In this document: piece after piece, positions 9,624 through 18,460 of the stretch | How positions within the stretch are numbered: the stretch's first letter is position 1 | How the letters are laid out: each line of letters begins with the position of its first letter | Assembly: GCF_028368935.1 (NCBI RefSeq) | Contig: NZ_JAQNDK010000002.1 | Coordinates: 992,001 to 1,056,000 of the forward strand | DNA from: Sorangium aterium | Lineage (GTDB): Bacteria; Myxococcota_A; Polyangia; Polyangiales; Polyangiaceae | Direction: 5' to 3' | DNA: 64,000 nt | Position numbers and translations under genes: made by a program | The notes under the pieces: model-generated | Seen by the model: the letters and a program-made list of their open reading frames with translations, nothing else | Database searches by the model: none | Told to the model about the DNA's origin: nothing

Positions 9624-10924
9624 GAGACGTCCTCGCGATCGTCGTGCATGCTTGTTTTCGTGGATCGGATCGTCCAGCCATCGCCGTCCTCTGCAGTGAA
9701 GACCCGCAGATCGAAGCCATCGTAATGGACGAAGCGCACTCGCGTGGGCGCTGGTCGATCCGCGATGAGCCTCACCCCGCTCGTGCGGGGCAGCGTCGGC
9801 CGCGAATAGCTGGGAGGCGCGGGCGCGGCGCGCCAGTTGAACTCGATCTTGGCCTGGCTGAGCACCTCGACACGCTCGCCGCAGCCGACGATGCGCGCGA
9901 GCTCGAAGACGTCATCGTCACCGCACCGCTCGACCGCGCCGAGCACGGGCTCCAGGCCGTCCCCGCCATGGACCACTGCGAACGTCGTCACGTCGCACGA
10001 GAGCGGGAGTCGCTCGGCGACGAACGAGCCGCCCGCGCGGCGGAGCGCGTGAACACGGCGCGGAGCGTCCCCTGCCTCCGGCGGATACAGGCCGACGCCG
10101 AGCGCGAAGAGTTCGCATCCGTCCGGCACGAAGCTCGTGAGATGGTCGTACCCGATGTGCGGCTTGAGGGCCCCGATGAGCTCCTGAGGAACGTCGATAC
10201 GCGCCTCGATGGACGAGGCTGCTGCGGCCGCGCTCGCAGGCGTGAGCGCAAGCATGGTAAGAAACTCGCCTCGCTGGAACGCTACCTCGATCCCTCCGGC
10301 GTCGAGGGGCGCGGTCGCCGCGAGGATATCGGAGGCATGCAGCGAGCTCATGTACGGCATGAGGAAGGAGAGGTCGATACGCTCCCAGGCGCCCCGGAAG
10401 CGGGCAACCGCGATCGCCCCCTCGTTGGACGAGACGATCGCGGGGCGTTCCTCTCCCGGTATCGGGATCGCATAGAGGTAGGGGTTCGGCGGCAGCGCGG
10501 GAAGCACATCCTCCCACGCTGCCGGACCGAACCCCCCTCCTTGCTGCCCGAGCGCGATCCAGTTTCCGCACGCGGGATCCAGGATCAGCACGTCGTCGAG
10601 GCCGTCCGCGTTCACGTCATGGGAGGCAAGCGCCACCGGAAATCGCTTGCACCCTCCCTGATCCGGGGCGGACAGGGCGGTGATGGCCGGGCCAGGCTCC
10701 AGCGTGACGATCTCGACGGTCTGCAGCCCGTGCACCGCCGTCACGAAGGCCGCTTTCCGCGCAGGCAGCCACGCCAGGTCGACGCTCCGATGGATGAGGG
10801 GTCCGCCTCCGCTCACCTCAACGTCGTGCCCGGTCGACGCACACCCACCCGCGCCGAGACACAGCGCTGCGACGAGCCTCGCCGAGCCGTAAAGCCGCGA
10901 TCTTCGCCCACGCACGTGAACCAT
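9617..10924 (-). CDS. Secreted lipoprotein with FG-GAP/VCBS-type repeat
   Basis: A 435-residue protein with a signal peptide and lipobox-like LCLGAGGC, so probably anchored in the outer membrane. Residues ~95-125 contain an FG-GAP/VCBS-like calcium-binding loop ([15 protein letters not shown] followed by [10 protein letters not shown]), as in integrin-like beta-propeller blades. Other blades are less clear. ATG 10924 is preceded by AGGAG about 14 nt upstream, and the gene follows the truncated gene ending at 10935 by 10 nt. Substrate or partner is unknown. Confidence 0.6.
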   Translation of the reverse strand: MVHVRGRRSRLYGSARLVAALCLGAGGCASTGHDVEVSGGGPLIHRSVDLAWLPARKAAFVTAVHGLQTVEIVTLEPGPAITALSAPDQGGCKRFPVALASHDVNADGLDDVLILDPACGNWIALGQQGGGFGPAAWEDVLPALPPNPYLYAIPIPGEERPAIVSSNEGAIAVARFRGAWERIDLSFLMPYMSSLHASDILAATAPLDAGGIEVAFQRGEFLTMLALTPASAAAAASSIEARIDVPQELIGALKPHIGYDHLTSFVPDGCELFALGVGLYPPEAGDAPRRVHALRRAGGSFVAERLPLSCDVTTFAVVHGGDGLEPVLGAVERCGDDDVFELARIVGCGERVEVLSQAKIEFNWRAAPAPPSYSRPTLPRTSGVRLIADRPAPTRVRFVHYDGFDLRVFTAEDGDGWTIRSTKTSMHDDREDVSW

Positions 10925-10934
10925 CTGTAACCCT

Positions 10935-11366
10935 TTATCTCCTCACATCGCCGGCCGTATCCGGATTCGCCCGCTCCGTATAGTCCTGCGCGGCAGCGCC
11001 TGCATCCTCGACCGAGTAGCCGATGTGCCGCCGCCGGGACAGGACTTGCTGGCCGTCCGAGATAGATTCTATCGAGAAGGCGAACACGTAGCGCGGCTCG
11101 ATTGTACCCTCGCTGTTGTCCGGCATCACATACATCGGCTCCTCCCAGTGCACGCGGGCGGTCGGCCACTCCCGCATGAACCGCGCCTTGATCGTCTCGG
11201 TGTCCACCCTCCGCGCCAGCATCCTGGACTGCCCGAGCGGGATCTCGCCGGCGGGCGAGAACTCGGAGGCGAGCTCCGCTCCGCCCGCGCGAATGGCGGA
11301 GAGCCGCCCGCTTCGGTGGACAGAGATGCTGAGGCCCGCCAGGCGCTCGACAAGATCGACGAGCAC
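10935..11366 (-). pseudogene. 3' remnant of a gene truncated by the nuoD-tail duplication
   Basis: The minus-strand frame encodes a normal-looking C-terminal region (for example [20 protein letters not shown] and [13 protein letters not shown]) up to a stop at 10935. Its 5' end runs into the duplicated nuoD fragment that begins at 11336, and the codons before residue ~11 are antisense nuoD. The original N-terminus and promoter have therefore been replaced. It sits 10 nt before the FG-GAP lipoprotein gene and was probably the first gene of that unit. I do not recognise the family. Confidence 0.6.
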
Positions 11367-11627
11367 CCGGAGGACGACATCCTGGACAAGCTGCCGAAGA
11401 AGATGCGGCCCGACGGGGAGGCGTACGCTCGCATCGAGAGCGCCCGCGGCGACATGGGCTGTTACGTGATCGGGCGTGGCGCGGAGGAGGCGTACCGGGC
11501 GCGGTTCCGGACAGGGAGCTTCACCGCGATGGCGATGATCGAGGCCAAGAGCCCAGGGCTGTTCCTGGCCGACCTCGTGGCGCTCATCGCGAGCTTCGAC
11601 GTCGTGGCGCCCGAGATCGACCGGTGA
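11336..11627 (+). pseudogene. Duplicated 3' end of nuoD (copy 2)
   Basis: Nearly identical to the last ~290 bp of nuoD (8807-9098), from the Arg-Gln-Ala-Leu-Asp codons to the stop, with only a handful of substitutions such as GGC to GAC in ILGKL and TAG to TGA at the stop. It retains the nuoD reading frame but has no start, promoter or the first three quarters of the gene, so it cannot make a functional subunit. It lies tail-to-tail with the lipoprotein gene at 11646-12254. Confidence 0.92.
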
Positions 11628-11645
11628 GCGGGCGAGGGGGAAGCC

Positions 11646-12254
11646 TCAGGGCTCCCCGCCGCCGAGCTCCGGGCACTTCTCGCTGACGGCCTGGCACGCC
11701 GGAGGCGGCTCCGCGGAGGGGTCGAGGGTCGATTCACACGTGAGCGACTTGACGAACTCGATCTGAGCGTCCGTGCACGCCTTGTACTCGGCGACCGTGG
11801 CGGTACACCCCGCGAACTGGTCCGTGGGGCACGTCCCCTCTTCCGAGGGCTCCTCGGGGTCGTTCATGCACTCTTCCTTGGCGGTCGCGCAGTCGGCGCC
11901 GCCGAGCGCGGCTGCGACCAAGCCGGCGAACTCGCACGCGTCCTCCTTCGAGATGCCGCCGGCCGACGCGGCGATCTCGTCGCACACCGCCTGCGATTCC
12001 TCGTCCGTCAGGTCGCCGAGCTGCTTGTCGTCGAGGTCGCCGCCGTTGCCGTCCGTGCCGCCGGTGCCGCTGGTGCTGCCGGTCCCGCCGGTGCCGCTGG
12101 TGCTGCCGGTCCCGCCGGTGCCGCTGGTGCTGCCGGTGCCGCTGGCGCCGCCGGTGCCGCCGGTGCCGGAGGGATTGCTCTCCTCGCCATCATCGCCGCA
12201 CGCAACGAGCGCGAGCCCGACCATCAGCATTCCAAGAAGCTTCATCCGTGTCAT
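11646..12254 (-). CDS. Ten-cysteine lipoprotein, paralogue A, with Gly/Ser/Thr linker repeats
   Basis: A 202-residue secreted lipoprotein. The start MTRMKLLGMLMVGLALVACG gives a short signal and lipobox LVAC. Residues ~25-60 are a repeated GTGGTGSTS-type linker encoded by a tandem DNA repeat. The C-terminal ~135 residues contain ten cysteines in the same order as three paralogues at 33037-35781, with FAGCTATVAEYKAC the best-conserved segment. Five disulfides are plausible. ATG 12254 is preferred over an upstream ATG because GGAG precedes it at good spacing and paralogues begin MTRMK. Function unknown. Confidence 0.75.
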   Translation of the reverse strand: MTRMKLLGMLMVGLALVACGDDGEESNPSGTGGTGGASGTGSTSGTGGTGSTSGTGGTGSTSGTGGTDGNGGDLDDKQLGDLTDEESQAVCDEIAASAGGISKEDACEFAGLVAAALGGADCATAKEECMNDPEEPSEEGTCPTDQFAGCTATVAEYKACTDAQIEFVKSLTCESTLDPSAEPPPACQAVSEKCPELGGGEP

Positions 12255-12559
12255 CGAGCGCTCCATCATCGAGAATGTTCACCTGAGAGTCCGCGCGGCG
12301 CTCGAGGACGGCTCCGTCGAAGGAAGCGAGCGGGCTGAATCGTCGACCGGGCAGGCGCGCGGCGCGTGAGCATACTACGACCACGCTCGATTTTTCCTTC
12401 CTTGTCAGAAAAAAAGACAGCGCCATGCGGCGCGAGCATCGCCGCGCGGCGCCGAGGCGCTCTCCCGGCCGCGCGTCTCGGCGTCCGTCATCCATCCCGC
12501 GCGCGCGAGGTGATGAAGTAGGGCAGCTCTCCTGGGGCTTGGCGTTCGCGCGAACCTGA
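12255..12559. other. Intergenic region upstream of lipoprotein A
   Basis: A gap of about 305 bp. The part next to the lipoprotein (to ~12425) aligns with the DNA upstream of the paralogue at 33932-34447 and presumably holds its promoter. An A-rich run at about 12411-12418 stands out in GC-rich surroundings. No confident promoter boxes or further gene were seen. Confidence 0.4.
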
Positions 12560-14017
12560 TCAGGGGCGCACGACCGGTGAATTGACGGCGCCCCCGAAAA
12601 CCCCGAGCCCCGGTCGCACGCGGGGCCCGCCCGAGCTCGGCACGGCCTCAATCGAGAGGCCGCCCTCGGGGGTCACGTTGACGCGGCACTCCGCGCCGAC
12701 GTCGAGCGTCTGCGAAATCTCCTCCCAGGCTGCCTCCACGCCCCGCCGAACCTTGTAGTCCAGTATCTCGAGCAGGCCGAGGCCCAGGACCTCATAGTAC
12801 CAATCGGAGTCCGCATCGACCTCGAGGTTGCTCGTGACGATGCTGAGCGCGCCGTCAGCGCACACGAAGTCCAGATCGAAATCGACGTCCACCTCGGGGT
12901 CGGGCAGCCATGTGCTGTAGGCCAGATCGAGGTCGACGTGGGCCGTCGTGCACCCGGCTTCGCTCGCCGGGCAGCCGCGGGTGATCTCCACGGCAGGGCC
13001 GTACAGGTTGCCCCAGTACAGATCCTCCCCGTGCAGCGAGTCGCCGACCAGGGCCTCGACCCGGCTCACCAGCTCCTCGTTGGGGATGCCGAACGCCAGC
13101 AGAAACTGGGCGGCGGTGTGGTTGTAGCCCGCCCAGGCCGGATGAGCGCGTAGCTCCGCATGGGTGACGGTGAGCGTCGGGGAATGGCCGCCGTCGGTGT
13201 CGAGCCAGTGGCAGCTGGAGGCAGCCCCGAAGTCGCGATCGAAGACCTCCATGCCGTTCACCAGGAGCGAGAAGCCTTGTACGCAGAGCGCGTCGTCGCC
13301 GTCCTTGGACAGGGTGATCTGCGTGATGTCCCCGATGTCGTCGATGGAGTCGAGGTTCAGGTCGTACGTGAACGTGCTGCCGCGCTCGAAGTCGTCACGC
13401 CCGTAGTCCATGTACGTGATGTTGCCGGACGGCACGGCGCCGCCGTTCAGACGCGCGAACACCGCGTCATCCGTGTTGGCGTCGCTGCGATCGGCCACGC
13501 GCACCTCGAGCTGCGCCCGCCAGACTCGATACCCCCGGCCGTCGCGCGAGAATACGCAGCGCTCCGGCGAGAAGCGCTGGCCGTACTCGTTGTACGCGCG
13601 CACACGATAGCAATAGGACGTATCCGGGGTGAGGCCCGAATCGGTGAAACTGGCTGTCGCGCCAGAGCTCAGGGCGCCAAAGCTGCGCCGCGTTACCCAG
13701 CTGGTCGAGCCCCCGCCGCGCCGCTGCAGTTGATAGCCTGTTTCGTAGGGCGAAGAGTCGCGGAAGGACAGCGCCACCGTCGTCGCGGTGCGCGTGCCGA
13801 CGCTGATACCGGAAGGTGCCGCGGGCGGCTGTGTCGAGGGATCCACAGGGTCGATCACCGGCCCGCCCTCGCCGGGCGGCGGCAAAGGGGGCAGGGCAAA
13901 CGCGGTGCCCGTGAGGCTCAGCGCCGTGAGCATCAATCCCAGCGTGCGCGCACCACGCCGTCCCTCCCGTGCTGACATGATGGAAACCGATCGGCTGAAG
14001 TGCTGGTTCGAGAACAT
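12560..14017 (-). CDS. Secreted protein with fibronectin type III and PLAT-like domains
   Basis: A 485-residue exported protein. ATG 14017 has a GAAGGGG Shine-Dalgarno 7 nt upstream and follows with MFSNQHFSRS; an upstream ATG adds 23 residues with no better signal. A signal peptide ends at about TGTAFALP (residue ~42). Next comes a Pro-rich linker, then a fibronectin type III domain (AAPSGISVGTRTATTVALSF to PDTSYCYRVRAYNEYG). A PLAT/LH2-like domain follows, marked by RDDFERGSTFTYDLNL and GDITQITLSKDG. The C-terminal part is unassigned. No catalytic motif is seen; an adhesive or carbohydrate/lipid-binding role is inferred. Confidence 0.7.
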   Translation of the reverse strand: MFSNQHFSRSVSIMSAREGRRGARTLGLMLTALSLTGTAFALPPLPPPGEGGPVIDPVDPSTQPPAAPSGISVGTRTATTVALSFRDSSPYETGYQLQRRGGGSTSWVTRRSFGALSSGATASFTDSGLTPDTSYCYRVRAYNEYGQRFSPERCVFSRDGRGYRVWRAQLEVRVADRSDANTDDAVFARLNGGAVPSGNITYMDYGRDDFERGSTFTYDLNLDSIDDIGDITQITLSKDGDDALCVQGFSLLVNGMEVFDRDFGAASSCHWLDTDGGHSPTLTVTHAELRAHPAWAGYNHTAAQFLLAFGIPNEELVSRVEALVGDSLHGEDLYWGNLYGPAVEITRGCPASEAGCTTAHVDLDLAYSTWLPDPEVDVDFDLDFVCADGALSIVTSNLEVDADSDWYYEVLGLGLLEILDYKVRRGVEAAWEEISQTLDVGAECRVNVTPEGGLSIEAVPSSGGPRVRPGLGVFGGAVNSPVVRP

Positions 14018-14208
14018 GACGTAGTCCCCTTCTTTCGAGGATCGCCTCGGGCGACGCGAGCAGACCGTCCCGCTCCTCGTCGGCAACCTGGGCGATGCGA
14101 TGCTCGCTGCTCCTGCTCATGCAAGCTCGAGACCAGCGAGCGCCGCGGCGCCGAAGGCCCACGGAGACTCACGCCTATGCGACGCCTCGCAGACCTCGAC
14201 GGGGGCCC

Positions 14209-16269
14209 TCAGTCCTCGCTTTCGGGCAGAGGCGGAGGCGGCGGCAGCGCGCGGGGGGGCTCGAGGCGCGTCGGCTCCGCCTTGCAGTCGATGGTGCGGC
14301 CATCGCAGCCACAGACGTTCCCGCCCAGATCCTCGTAGACCGCCGGGGAGCGCTCATCGACGTACCTCACGAGGTAGAGCGGCTCGCACGTGAAGGTCGT
14401 CGACGCGAGCCGCACCGTCGCGCCGACGTTGTAGATGCCGGCCGCGGTGCTCCGCTCGATCACGCTGTCCCGGACGAGGGCGTCCGCCTGACCCGTCTCG
14501 TTGTTGTAGGCGATGATGCCGTAGCCGTGGCCGTTCCCGCCGTCGAGCGCGCGGCCCAGGGTGTCCGTGATCGTCGTCGAGTCGACGGTCGCGTCCGAGT
14601 CGCTGAGGAAGATGCCGCCGTCCCTGCTCCGCTCGATCAGGACGTTGCTCAGGCGCGCGCTCCCGCGCTCGCCGAGGTCGGGCAGCGACTGGACGTTGAC
14701 GCCCCGGCCGACTTCCTCGTTCGACGGCAGCGGCCTCGTGTCGCGCACCACGGTCGAGTCCAGGGTCGCGTCGGCCCCGAAGACGGCGATCCCCATCCCG
14801 TAGCTGCCTTCCACCGCGCTGCCGCGCACCTGGGCGCTCGCGCGCCGCTGATCGTGCGCGATCTCGAGCCCCGCGCCGTAGTCCGGCGCGCCGGGGAGGA
14901 TCTCCCGCACGAGGAGGCCATCGATCTCGACGTCGGAGCCGTTGACGACGACCCCCCTCTCGCGGCTCCGCTCGACGAGGACGTGCCGCAGCGCCACGCG
15001 CGCGGGGCGGTCGTCGACGCGGCTCGGCTCGGTGTAGAGGCCCATGCCGTGGCCAGGATCGCCCTCCGTCAGCGCCAGGCCCGTGTCGCGCACGACCGTC
15101 GCCTCGATGGTCGCCTCCGCGCCGATCATCGCGATGGCGGCGGTGTGGTTCCGCTCCAGGACGCTGCCCCGGACCGTGAGGGTCCCCGGATCGAAGCTCG
15201 GGATGTGGGTCGCCGCGAGCCCGGTGCCCGGCAGCTCCGCGGCGAGCCAGGCGACGTCGCGGACGACGCTGTCCTCGATGACGCCGTCCGCCCCGGAGAA
15301 CCTGATACCGAGCCCCCCGACGCGCTCGATGACGACGGAGCGCGCCGTCACGCTCGCCCGGCGCTCGAACGACTCGACCTGCATCGCGATCGCATGGCCG
15401 TCGAACGGGTGCCCCGGGTCCCCGGTGGCGAGATCGATATCGCGCAGGACCGTGCCCTCCAGCGTCACGGCGGCGTCGGCCACGACCATGCCCGCGCCCG
15501 TCGTGTGCTCCACGAGCGCCCCGCGCAAGGTCAGGCTCGTTTTGAACTCCAGGCCTGCGGCGAGGACGCCGACATCGCTGGTATCGTGGATCCAGACCCG
15601 CTCGACCAAGACCTCGCGCGCGTTCGCCACACCGAGGCCCATGCCCTGCCCGCGGACAGCGAGGTCGTGGATCTCCGTGGCGCTCGCGCCCCTGTCGACC
15701 TGGACGGCGATCGCCGCTGGCGGCCCGACGATCTCGACGCGCGCGGGGCACCGGCCCCAGAGCCGCACGGGCTGCCCTGAGATCAGCAGCTCTTCGACAT
15801 AGCTGCCTTCCGCGATCGCGATCACCGAGCCCTCGGCCGCGCGGTCGATCGCGTCCTGGATCGTCGTCCACGGCCTGGCCTCCGTGCCGTCGCTGTCCGC
15901 CCCGGCGTAGGACGCGTCGACGAACTCGGTCGTTTCATCGATCGGCGCGTCGCCCCACGGGCCCGTCCCGCAGGGAGCGACCTCACGCCACGCCGCCTCG
16001 CCGGGGACGGCCATCTGACCTGGCGGGCCCGCCTCCGCCGGCAGGACGGGCACGCAGCCCTGCGCTCCGTCGGGCGTGAAGCCGCTCCCGCACCGCCCGG
16101 GCGGGACCCCCGCCGGCTCGCAGCCCGTGGCGGTCTCCACCGCGCCCGGTGGGCACGGGAACGCGGGCCCGGCGTCCGTCCCGGCGCCGTCGTCAGGTTC
16201 AAGGCGCTGCACGCACGCCGTGAGCAGCGCGATCTGCAGGAGAGAGAGGGCGAGCCGGTGTTGACGCAT
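14209..16269 (-). CDS. Large secreted lipoprotein with right-handed parallel beta-helix
   Basis: A 686-residue protein starting MRQHRLALSLLQIALLTACV, a type II signal peptide with lipobox LTAC. A Cys-rich region to residue ~150 is followed by a DUF1565/NosD-type opening (WTTIQDAIDRAAEGSVIAIA) and then some 20 short repeated strands of the type VRDSVIERS or TVEGTVLRDI that build a parallel beta-helix. A closing Cys-rich segment ends GNVCGCDGRTIDCK. The family often binds or cleaves polysaccharides, but no catalytic residues can be assigned. ATG 16269 was chosen because an upstream start would put 21 Arg-rich residues before the signal. Confidence 0.72.
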   Translation of the reverse strand: MRQHRLALSLLQIALLTACVQRLEPDDGAGTDAGPAFPCPPGAVETATGCEPAGVPPGRCGSGFTPDGAQGCVPVLPAEAGPPGQMAVPGEAAWREVAPCGTGPWGDAPIDETTEFVDASYAGADSDGTEARPWTTIQDAIDRAAEGSVIAIAEGSYVEELLISGQPVRLWGRCPARVEIVGPPAAIAVQVDRGASATEIHDLAVRGQGMGLGVANAREVLVERVWIHDTSDVGVLAAGLEFKTSLTLRGALVEHTTGAGMVVADAAVTLEGTVLRDIDLATGDPGHPFDGHAIAMQVESFERRASVTARSVVIERVGGLGIRFSGADGVIEDSVVRDVAWLAAELPGTGLAATHIPSFDPGTLTVRGSVLERNHTAAIAMIGAEATIEATVVRDTGLALTEGDPGHGMGLYTEPSRVDDRPARVALRHVLVERSRERGVVVNGSDVEIDGLLVREILPGAPDYGAGLEIAHDQRRASAQVRGSAVEGSYGMGIAVFGADATLDSTVVRDTRPLPSNEEVGRGVNVQSLPDLGERGSARLSNVLIERSRDGGIFLSDSDATVDSTTITDTLGRALDGGNGHGYGIIAYNNETGQADALVRDSVIERSTAAGIYNVGATVRLASTTFTCEPLYLVRYVDERSPAVYEDLGGNVCGCDGRTIDCKAEPTRLEPPRALPPPPPLPESED

Positions 16270-16698
16270 GGTGCTTCGGTGCCTCGCGGGAACGATACGC
16301 GCTCCTCGTGCCCGAGGCGCCCTCGGAGACACGCATGCGCATGTTGAGCGAAACCTCGCTCACTTGCGCGCGTAGTTGCGCATCGAGGGCAGCATCGTGG
16401 GGATGCCGCCCGCGCCCCGGGCGCCGCTCCGCCGGTCCCGGGCTGCGGTCGTGAGCTCGGGCCCCGCGGCATGCGCGTTGCTTGAAGGTTGGAAGAACCG
16501 CGAGCTTCGGGGCTGGAGCGGCGCCGGAAGGCACGCTCGCTGTCCGGCTCGACGATCACGGGGTGTCACGGGCGACATGCCGCCTTGGACCTCAAGGACT
16601 CTTCGGAGCGCATCCGAGAGGGCGCGCGCGGTCGTTCGCGAATCTTCGCGAGCGACCGCGCGCGTCGATACGTAGTCAACGTCTGTAAGGAGATTGCC
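16270..16698. other. Regulatory gap between the beta-helix gene and the RiPP precursor
   Basis: A 429-bp region divergent between 14209-16269 (minus) and the precursor at 16699 (plus). It must contain the promoter of the RiPP operon. I cannot name -35/-10 boxes with confidence. The notable element is the long inverted repeat at 16623-16664. No open frame here looks coding. Confidence 0.45.
16623..16664 (+). promoter_or_regulatory. Long inverted repeat upstream of the RiPP precursor gene
   Basis: Arms 16624-16641 and 16646-16663 are complementary over 18 bp with one G-T wobble around a 4-nt loop (ATCT); C16623/G16664 extends the stem. It ends 34 nt before the precursor ATG and lies just before the AAGGAG ribosome site at 16687-16692. 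It could be a dimeric operator or an mRNA 5' stem-loop. It lacks a U-run, so it is not a standard intrinsic terminator. Confidence 0.6.
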
Positions 16699-17055
16699 AT
16701 GCTCACCATCCAGAATACCGAGTCGATGTTCGAGACGCAGACGACCGCCGGCGCGACCGACGTCGTCGACACGAAGGCCGGCGTGCAGCGCCTCGAGCTC
16801 ACCCTCAAGAAGATCAGCGAGAAGAGCAACGAGACGCTCCAGGCCGTGCCGCTGAGCTCCGCCTGTACGAGCGGGTGCTTCTCCTCGGTCAGCTCGATCA
16901 GCGTCTCGTCGAATTCGTCCTTCGACAGCCTCGACGAGGGGCAGCTCGAGAGCGTCATCCGCATGCACGACAAGGCGATCGACGTCATGGGCCAGGACGC
17001 CCTCGTCTCGGCCGCGATCGCCAAGGGCGTCGAGCTCGGCGCCGACAAGAAGTGA
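16699..17055 (+). CDS. RiPP precursor peptide with internal Ser/Cys-rich core and C-terminal extension
   Basis: A 118-residue peptide starting at ATG 16699, 6 nt after an AAGGAG ribosome site. Residues 1-50 form a polar, helix-prone leader (RLELTLKKISEKSNETLQ near 31-48). Residues 51-77 are a putative core, PLSSACTSGCFSSVSSISVS then SNSSFDS, with two Cys, one Thr and 14 Ser. That composition suits azoline formation and Ser dehydration. Residues 78-118 are an Asp/Glu/Lys/Ala-rich segment with almost no modifiable residues, an unusual C-terminal 'follower'. A perfect hairpin follows at 17078-17104, then the azoline-type YcaO gene. Identification rests on size, composition and position; core boundaries are inferred. 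Confidence 0.82.
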   Translation: MLTIQNTESMFETQTTAGATDVVDTKAGVQRLELTLKKISEKSNETLQAVPLSSACTSGCFSSVSSISVSSNSSFDSLDEGQLESVIRMHDKAIDVMGQDALVSAAIAKGVELGADKK

Positions 17056-17077
17056 ACCCGTAGGCGCGCCCTGGGCG

Positions 17078-17104
17078 GCCCGGACGCGTGTTGCGCGTCC
17101 GGGC
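17078..17104 (+). terminator. Hairpin between precursor and biosynthetic genes (attenuator or processing site)
   Basis: A perfect 11-bp stem (GCCCGGACGCG / CGCGTCCGGGC) with a 5-nt loop, 23 nt after the precursor stop and 39 nt before the YcaO start. There is no U-run. Such a hairpin could partly stop transcription or protect the upstream mRNA 3' end, giving more precursor than enzyme. The role is inferred. Confidence 0.5.
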
Positions 17105-17143
17105 TCCTGGGGCGCCGCCCGCCCCGCTCAAGGAGCCGTCGCC

Positions 17144-18460
17144 ATGCCGGAGATCTCGCTCATCGATCGCCTCGCGCCGCTCATCGACGAGCGCTGCGGG
17201 ATCATCCGCCGTGTCCGGCGCTTCATTTTTCCCCCCGGCTTCGAGGGGCAGATGCACGGCTTCACCGCGTTCCTCGGCAGGCCCGCGGCGCTCCACCCGG
17301 GCCCGTCCCGCACGGGCTCGGAGCTCGGGTCGCTCACCGGCTCCGGCACGGCCGTCGACGAGACCACCGCCCAGATCCGGGCCGTCTGCGAGGCCCTCGA
17401 GCGCTACTGCGGCGTCATGTACCCGACCGAGGGGGTGCTGCGCGCGACGCCGCGCTCGCTCGGCGATCGCGCGCTCGACCCCGCGCGGCTGCCGCGCTGC
17501 TCTGCGCGCGAGCGGGCCCGCGCGCCGTCGACCTTCCGCCTGCGCGAGCCCGATCCGGATCGCGACGAGCTCTGGGTGCGCGGCTTCTCGCTCACCCACG
17601 AGCGCCCGATCTGGGTGCCGCTCACGGCGACGTACATGGGGTTGCCGCTGCCGATCCGCGATCACGCGCTCTTCCCGCTCTCGACGGGGTTCGCGGCGGG
17701 CGCGAGCTTCCGGCAGGCGATCCTCTCCGGCCTGTGCGAGGTGATCGAGCGCGACAGCCTCGCGCTGTTCTGGCTGCACCAGCTCCGGATGCCGCGCATC
17801 GCGCCCGGGAGCGCGCGGAGCCCGCTCGTCGCGGCGCTCCTTCGCAGCGCCGAGGCCGCGGGCACGGAGACGGCGCTCCTCGATCTCACGACCGACGTCG
17901 GCGTCCCCGTGATCGGCGCCGTGCAGACGTGCGCGCACAGCGCGCCGCACGCGATCGCGATGGCGGCCTGCCGCCCCGACGGCGAGGCCGCGGCGGCGCG
18001 CGTCCTCGAAGAGGTGGGGAGCCTGCGGGTGGCGCTGAGCGAGCCCGCTCCGCCGGTCACCCGGGCGTCGTTCTTCACCGACGCCGATCAGACACCCGAG
18101 TCGTTCGGGCGCCTCTACGCGGGGCCCGACGGGCCGGCGCGGTTCGCGTTCGCCACGCGGGAGGCGCCTGTCGCGACCGCGTTCCCCCGCCCGATCGAGG
18201 GCGACGACCCGCTCGCGGCGATCGTCGCGCGGCTCGCCGCGCTCGGCATGGAGGTGGTCGCCGTCGACGTGACGATGCCCGAGGTCCGCGACTTCGGGAT
18301 CGTCGTCGTGAAGGTGATCGTGCCCGAGCTCCTGCCCATCAGCTTCACCCACCACGCGCGGTACCTCGCGCACCCTCGCTTGTACGACGCGCCGGAGAGG
18401 CTCGGGTACGGCGCTCGCACAGAGGAGTCGATCACCGATGATCCGATCCCGTTCGCCTGA
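17144..18460 (+). CDS. YcaO-domain protein, azoline-forming cyclodehydratase (SagD/D-protein type)
   Basis: A 438-residue YcaO enzyme predicted to use ATP to cyclise Cys/Ser/Thr side chains onto the preceding amide. The ATP-binding Glu/Arg helices are visible as IRAVCEALERYCG (residues ~78-90) and SGLCEVIERDSLALFW (~203-218), and VVVKVIVPELLPISF is the usual late segment. The C-terminus ends DDPIPFA; a Pro-rich end is typical of azoline-forming YcaO proteins. It overlaps the ThiF-like partner gene by 23 nt. Its neighbours include the partner proteins these enzymes need to engage the leader. The ATG has only a weak GGAG-type site upstream. Confidence 0.9.
   Translation: MPEISLIDRLAPLIDERCGIIRRVRRFIFPPGFEGQMHGFTAFLGRPAALHPGPSRTGSELGSLTGSGTAVDETTAQIRAVCEALERYCGVMYPTEGVLRATPRSLGDRALDPARLPRCSARERARAPSTFRLREPDPDRDELWVRGFSLTHERPIWVPLTATYMGLPLPIRDHALFPLSTGFAAGASFRQAILSGLCEVIERDSLALFWLHQLRMPRIAPGSARSPLVAALLRSAEAAGTETALLDLTTDVGVPVIGAVQTCAHSAPHAIAMAACRPDGEAAAARVLEEVGSLRVALSEPAPPVTRASFFTDADQTPESFGRLYAGPDGPARFAFATREAPVATAFPRPIEGDDPLAAIVARLAALGMEVVAVDVTMPEVRDFGIVVVKVIVPELLPISFTHHARYLAHPRLYDAPERLGYGARTEESITDDPIPFA

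Larger units (their letters stand above)
11336..12425. repeat. Left copy of a ~1-kb duplicated block: nuoD tail + ten-Cys lipoprotein + its upstream DNA
   Basis: This block and the one at 33776-34620 share the same order: a nuoD 3' fragment on the plus strand, a minus-strand ten-cysteine lipoprotein gene, then about 170 bp of alignable upstream DNA. The upstream part includes shared stretches such as CATCGAGAATGTTCACC and GGAAGCGAGCGGGCTG. The two copies are direct and about 22 kb apart, with the RiPP cluster between them. The left copy is the better preserved in its nuoD part. Confidence 0.75.

Noticed and set aside
11025..11627. A plus-strand frame of 200 codons ending in the NuoD C-terminus
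   Set aside because: Its first half is antisense to the truncated minus-strand gene; only the last part is the duplicated nuoD fragment, so it is not a real gene.
17078..17104. A full intrinsic terminator
   Set aside because: The stem is perfect but no U-run follows, so complete termination is unlikely; recorded as attenuator or processing hairpin.
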